DNA of 64,000 nucleotides from assembly GCA_045539515.1 (NCBI GenBank), contig JAZQFN010000044.1, positions 10,315 to 74,314 on the forward strand, in the 5' to 3' direction. The DNA is from RGIG8748 sp045539515. Its GTDB lineage: Bacteria > Bacillota > Clostridia > UMGS1810. A model generated the notes under the pieces. That model made no database searches and had not been told where the DNA came from. It saw only the letters and a list, made by a program, of their open reading frames with translations. Position 1 is the stretch's first letter. Every line of letters begins with the position of its first letter. Positions 60,844-64,000 of this stretch are shown here, piece by piece. The position numbers and the translations under genes were made by a program.

Positions 60844-63800
60844 TCAGCCTTCAAGTTCCTGATAGTTATCATAGGTTACTACTATGTGATAGGTATTCTG
60901 TCCGTCCTTTGCATTGGGGACAATTACTGTTTCACCTGCTTCATACTCTTTGGTATACATATACTTGTGGTATCTGTTGTTTGTACCGTTTAAGAGTGTG
61001 TACATGTAATCCTTTTGGTTGTCGCTTACAGTTTCGGTGTAACCCATACCGGTAAGCTTGGAAGCATCTGTAGTTGAGAATTTAAGAACGTGAACCTTAG
61101 CGTTTCTCATTACCTTAAACTGTACCCAATCCAAAGTTTCTTCACCGGTGAATGCCTTGATGGTATTTGTGGAGCCGTTGTACCAGGTAATACCGCCGGT
61201 GATGTAGTCGGCACCAACGAGAGATTCATCGTTGATTTCCAGTACTACATATCTTGTGCCGTTTTCGGTTCTTTCCTTACGGTCGTTATATGCATATGCA
61301 CCAACTACAAAACCGTTCTTGGTGTACTCGGGAAGGGGCTTTGCAGCTCCTCCGCCGTAGGCTTCGGGAATGGTATTGTTGCCGAGGATTGAAAGGTTTG
61401 TAAGAAGATCTGATGTAATGTAGTTGATTGTGTAAACCTTATCTTCCTCGCCGTCCTTGGAAACAGTAAGAGTTACGCTTCCGGGGAAGGCTTCGGGGTC
61501 TGTAATTTCATAGGTTGCACCCTCGGAAACTGTAGCTTCCACTACGGGGAATGCCGCCTGGTTGGCAGGAATTCCTACATTATATGTAAGGATATCTGCA
61601 TTAACATCTGCAACAGCATTATCGTCTATTTTAAGACCTGTAAGACCGAACACTTCGGGTTCTTCCGGAATCTCGGGTTGTTCAGGTTCTTCTCCACTTT
61701 CTTCACCGTAGCCCGCATAGTCAATAAGTATGAAGTAACCTCTTGAAGTCTTATTGGAACCAAGTGTTATGGTTTCACCAGCACTTACTGTCTTGGTGTA
61801 CTTATAGGAATATGTGTAGTTGTTGGATGTACCAACAAGAATCTTTGCATAGTCTGCCTTGGTAGCATCAAGCACGAATCCGTCTGCGATTAAATCGTCG
61901 TGGAAGTCGCCGGAGTTATTCTGCACAAGAAGTGTGAGCTTAGCATCACGGTTTACATCAAAGTGCCACCAGTCGGCAACATAGTCGCCATTGTACAAAT
62001 CTCTGTAAGGTGGTGAATGAACCCAGCCAAAGCTTACGCCAAAGTAATCCTTGCCGATGAATCCTTCGTCACCTATAGCGGTAACAGAGGAATTGCTGTT
62101 GTGAAGAACTGCGTTACGGTCATACATTGCAGGGGTTGCACCTACGCTGAAATTTTTGTAGACAACAGGGAGTAAGCTTTCGGAATGTCCGGTTGCACCC
62201 TTTGCCACCGAACCATAATCTATGTTGGAAATAACTTCATTATCCAACACATAGTTAATGGTATATACTGCATCTTCCTTGCCATCGGCGGAAACTGTAA
62301 CAGTTACGCTTCCGGGGAAGGTTTCGGGGTCTGTAACCTCATAGGTTGCACCCTCGGAAACTGTAGCTTCCACTAGGGGAACTTCCTTCTGATTTGCAGG
62401 AATTGTTACATTGTATTCATATACTATGGAAGAAACATTTTTCACGGCAGTACCGTCAACGGTAAGTGCTGTAAGACCAAAGATTTCTTCGGGAAGTGCT
62501 TCCACGGTAATTTCAAATGTAGCTGTATAGCCTTCGTATGTAACAGTAATTGTATGCTTGCCTACGGACATATCACATTCGGATACTGTATAGGTGTCTA
62601 TTTCTTCGAAAGAGTTATCGGAATAGTTTGCCTTAACCTTAAGACCTGTAAGGTCTATTTCTTCCCCTTCGGTATAGGTAAGCTTTGTGGGCTTTGAGGT
62701 AATTTCAATACCGGAAAGCGAAGGAGCCTGGGGTTTAAGTTCCTCGTAGCTGTCGTAGGTAATAATTGTGTGATACATATTGTTATTATCTTGTGAGTTT
62801 GGAACTATAACCTTGGTACCTGCGGTAACCTTCTTGGAATACATATACTTGTGGTATCTGTGGTTGGAACCATTAAGAAGTGTATACAGGTAGCCTTTAT
62901 CGTTATCACTTACGCTCTGGGTGTAACCATAGGATTCAAACTTTTCCTTATCGTTGTTGTGATGCTTTAATACATATACTGTAGCATCTCTGTTTACGGT
63001 AAACTGGAGCCAGTCAAGGGTATCTGTGCTTGTAAATGCCTTTACTGTAGGTGTGGAGCCATTGTACCATGTGATACCGCCGGTGATGTAGTCACCACCA
63101 ACAAGACGGGAATCGGTGATTTCAAGTACGGAGTATCTTGCACCGCCCTCTGTTCTGTCCTCACGGTCAGAGTATGCGGGAGTTCCAACAACAAATCCGC
63201 CCTTTCGGTACTTGGGCTTTGCAGATACATTTCCGCCGCCGTAGACTTCGGGAATCTTGTTGTCGCCAAGGATGTTTACGTTTTCAACAATTTCCTTGTC
63301 GAATACATAATTTAATGTATAAACCGCATCCTCTTCGCCTGTCTTGGTTACCTTAACGGTAGCCTTGCCGGGGAATTCTGTGGGATTGGTAACGGAAACT
63401 AAACCGCCTTCGGTAGCAACTGCATCAACTACAGGGAACTTAACCTGTGTGGAAGGAATAACCACATTATATTCCTTTGTAGCAATGTCAAAGTCTGCAA
63501 CAGCATTACCGTCTACCTTAAGGGAAGAAAGACCAAAGGTTACTCCCTTAACCTCTACATCAAAGCTTGCAGTAAAGCCTGCATAGTTTACGGTAACTGT
63601 GTTTGTACCAAGGGCCATATCGCAAGGCTCTACATCGTAGTCGGTAACAGGAACCTTAACGCCGTTGGAGTGAACTGCGTTAACGATAAGTCCTGTAAGG
63701 TCAAGCTCATCGCCAAGCTTGTACTCAAGCTTTGCGGGCTTGGATGCAATTTCAATACCGGTAAGGGATGCACCGGGTACTAAAGTGGGCTTGTAGCCTT

Positions 63801-63873
63801 CAAATTCAAAGAATACAAAGTAGCCTGCGCTTGCAAATGCGGTAGGAAGTGTAATAACACCAATATCATTAAG
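60844..63873 (-). CDS. Repeat surface protein with Ig-like and cadherin-like domains, 5'-truncated
   Basis: The frame is open from 63873 to 60844 (1009 codons); the first ATG is at 63618 but coding-quality sequence extends to 63873, where it meets a stop in foreign-looking DNA. Domains alternate: Big_3-type Ig (KPTKLTYTEGEEIDLTGLKV), cadherin-like (EYNVTIPANQKEVPLVEATV; FPGSVTVTVS), and an unnamed beta domain of about 165 residues (GGITWYNGS... to YHIVVTYDNYQEL) that occurs three times plus a trace at the truncated end. No signal peptide remains. No SLH domain. Probably an adhesin or glycan-binding scaffold of the operon. Confidence 0.85.
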   Translation of the reverse strand, partial: LNDIGVITLPTAFASAGYFVFFEFEGYKPTLVPGASLTGIEIASKPAKLEYKLGDELDLTGLIVNAVHSNGVKVPVTDYDVEPCDMALGTNTVTVNYAGFTASFDVEVKGVTFGLSSLKVDGNAVADFDIATKEYNVVIPSTQVKFPVVDAVATEGGLVSVTNPTEFPGKATVKVTKTGEEDAVYTLNYVFDKEIVENVNILGDNKIPEVYGGGNVSAKPKYRKGGFVVGTPAYSDREDRTEGGARYSVLEITDSRLVGGDYITGGITWYNGSTPTVKAFTSTDTLDWLQFTVNRDATVYVLKHHNNDKEKFESYGYTQSVSDNDKGYLYTLLNGSNHRYHKYMYSKKVTAGTKVIVPNSQDNNNMYHTIITYDSYEELKPQAPSLSGIEITSKPTKLTYTEGEEIDLTGLKVKANYSDNSFEEIDTYTVSECDMSVGKHTITVTYEGYTATFEITVEALPEEIFGLTALTVDGTAVKNVSSIVYEYNVTIPANQKEVPLVEATVSEGATYEVTDPETFPGSVTVTVSADGKEDAVYTINYVLDNEVISNIDYGSVAKGATGHSESLLPVVYKNFSVGATPAMYDRNAVLHNSNSSVTAIGDEGFIGKDYFGVSFGWVHSPPYRDLYNGDYVADWWHFDVNRDAKLTLLVQNNSGDFHDDLIADGFVLDATKADYAKILVGTSNNYTYSYKYTKTVSAGETITLGSNKTSRGYFILIDYAGYGEESGEEPEQPEIPEEPEVFGLTGLKIDDNAVADVNADILTYNVGIPANQAAFPVVEATVSEGATYEITDPEAFPGSVTLTVSKDGEEDKVYTINYITSDLLTNLSILGNNTIPEAYGGGAAKPLPEYTKNGFVVGAYAYNDRKERTENGTRYVVLEINDESLVGADYITGGITWYNGSTNTIKAFTGEETLDWVQFKVMRNAKVHVLKFSTTDASKLTGMGYTETVSDNQKDYMYTLLNGTNNRYHKYMYTKEYEAGETVIVPNAKDGQNTYHIVVTYDNYQELEG

Positions 63874-63894
63874 TTAAGAACAATATAAAAATTT

Positions 63895-63940
63895 AAAACA
63901 CATCTAACGGAATATAGAAATTCTAAGTTAGGTGTGTTTT
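63895..63940 (-). terminator. Leftward terminator at the junction
   Basis: AAAACACATCTAAC (63895-63908) pairs with GTTAGGTGTGTTTT (63927-63940) with one G-T pair; T residues follow on the minus strand (TTTTAAATTTTTAT). Confidence 0.7.
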
Positions 63941-63963
63941 TCTAAAAAACGACATGCTAAAAA

Positions 63964-63983
63964 GGCAGGCTGAAAAGTCTGCC
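63964..63983 (-). terminator. Second leftward terminator
   Basis: On the plus strand GGCAGGCT and AGTCTGCC form an 8-base-pair stem (one G-T pair) around GAAA; on the minus strand the stem is followed by TTTTTAG. Confidence 0.75.
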
Positions 63984-64000
63984 AAAATTCGCTTAATTAA

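Larger units (their letters stand above)
63874..64000. other. Junction with unrelated DNA at right edge
   Basis: From 63874 rightward the sequence loses all similarity to the repeat protein, becomes AT-rich and holds two leftward terminators (63895-63940 and 63964-63983). This suggests the end of another gene, possibly of a mobile element, that enters from the right. No long frame is visible in the 127 bases. Confidence 0.55.

Noticed and set aside
1..64000. CRISPR array, prophage or complete insertion sequence
   Set aside because: No regularly spaced repeats, cas, integrase, phage structural or transposase genes are visible; only short palindromic elements occur.

Overview
The window looks like AT-rich chromosomal DNA of an anaerobic Gram-positive member of the Clostridia, probably an uncultured gut or rumen relative of the Oscillospirales. 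This is inferred from Shine-Dalgarno sites of the AGGAGG type, S-layer homology (SLH) proteins, a BlaI/BlaR1 pair, an LtaS-type sulfatase, 2-hydroxyacyl-CoA dehydratase activators, DUF2229, DUF3048 and DUF4340 proteins, and a YtxC-like protein. No rRNA, CRISPR array, prophage or complete insertion sequence is visible. There is one tRNA (Thr, CGT).

Layout. 1-5.2 kb: a GH89 alpha-N-acetylglucosaminidase cut by the left edge, an AraC regulator and a divergent GH31 glycosidase. 5.2-9.9 kb: two leftward units, DUF2130/macro-HTH/vWA and tag/YgjP-like/peptide deformylase-like. 10-14 kb: a BlaI-BlaR1-M23 operon with a clear operator, then a GuaA without glutaminase domain. 14.2-18 kb: a YfcE phosphodiesterase and a three-gene dehydratase-activase operon. 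18.2-23 kb: a 23-codon mini-ORF with its own terminator, then a wall/envelope operon of a catalytically dead PBP-like protein, an intact paralogue and an LtaS-like enzyme. 23-28.3 kb: PnuC-type transporter behind a structured leader, a B12-binding radical SAM protein, a YtxC-like protein, a DUF6873-like protein and an M42 peptidase. 28.3-33.7 kb: cysK followed by a GldA/GldF/GldG-like ABC exporter and a DUF4340 protein. 33.9-42.2 kb: a DUF3048 lipoprotein, tRNA-Thr, another lipoprotein, a TtcA-like enzyme, a membrane-bound LuxR regulator and a divergent 1188-residue LRR/transglutaminase-like surface protein.

42.3-63.9 kb is devoted to extracellular glycan use: an AraC regulator, nagA-nagB, a Gfo/Idh/MocA oxidoreductase, an orphan solute-binding lipoprotein, and a leftward run of very large secreted proteins (Ig-like/cadherin-like repeat protein, two SLH proteins, a stalk-domain protein and a DUF4962-heparinase II/III protein split by a frameshift). 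Together with GH89 and GH31 at the left end this suggests capture and degradation of a GlcNAc-containing glycan such as heparan sulfate or mucin O-glycan, with NagA/NagB feeding GlcNAc-6-phosphate into glycolysis. The substrate is an inference.

At least four copies and one fragment of a dispersed palindromic element (ends TGTCATTC...GAATGACA) sit in intergenic gaps. The right edge is a sharp junction: the repeat protein loses its N-terminus at about 63873 and is joined to unrelated DNA carrying two leftward terminators.
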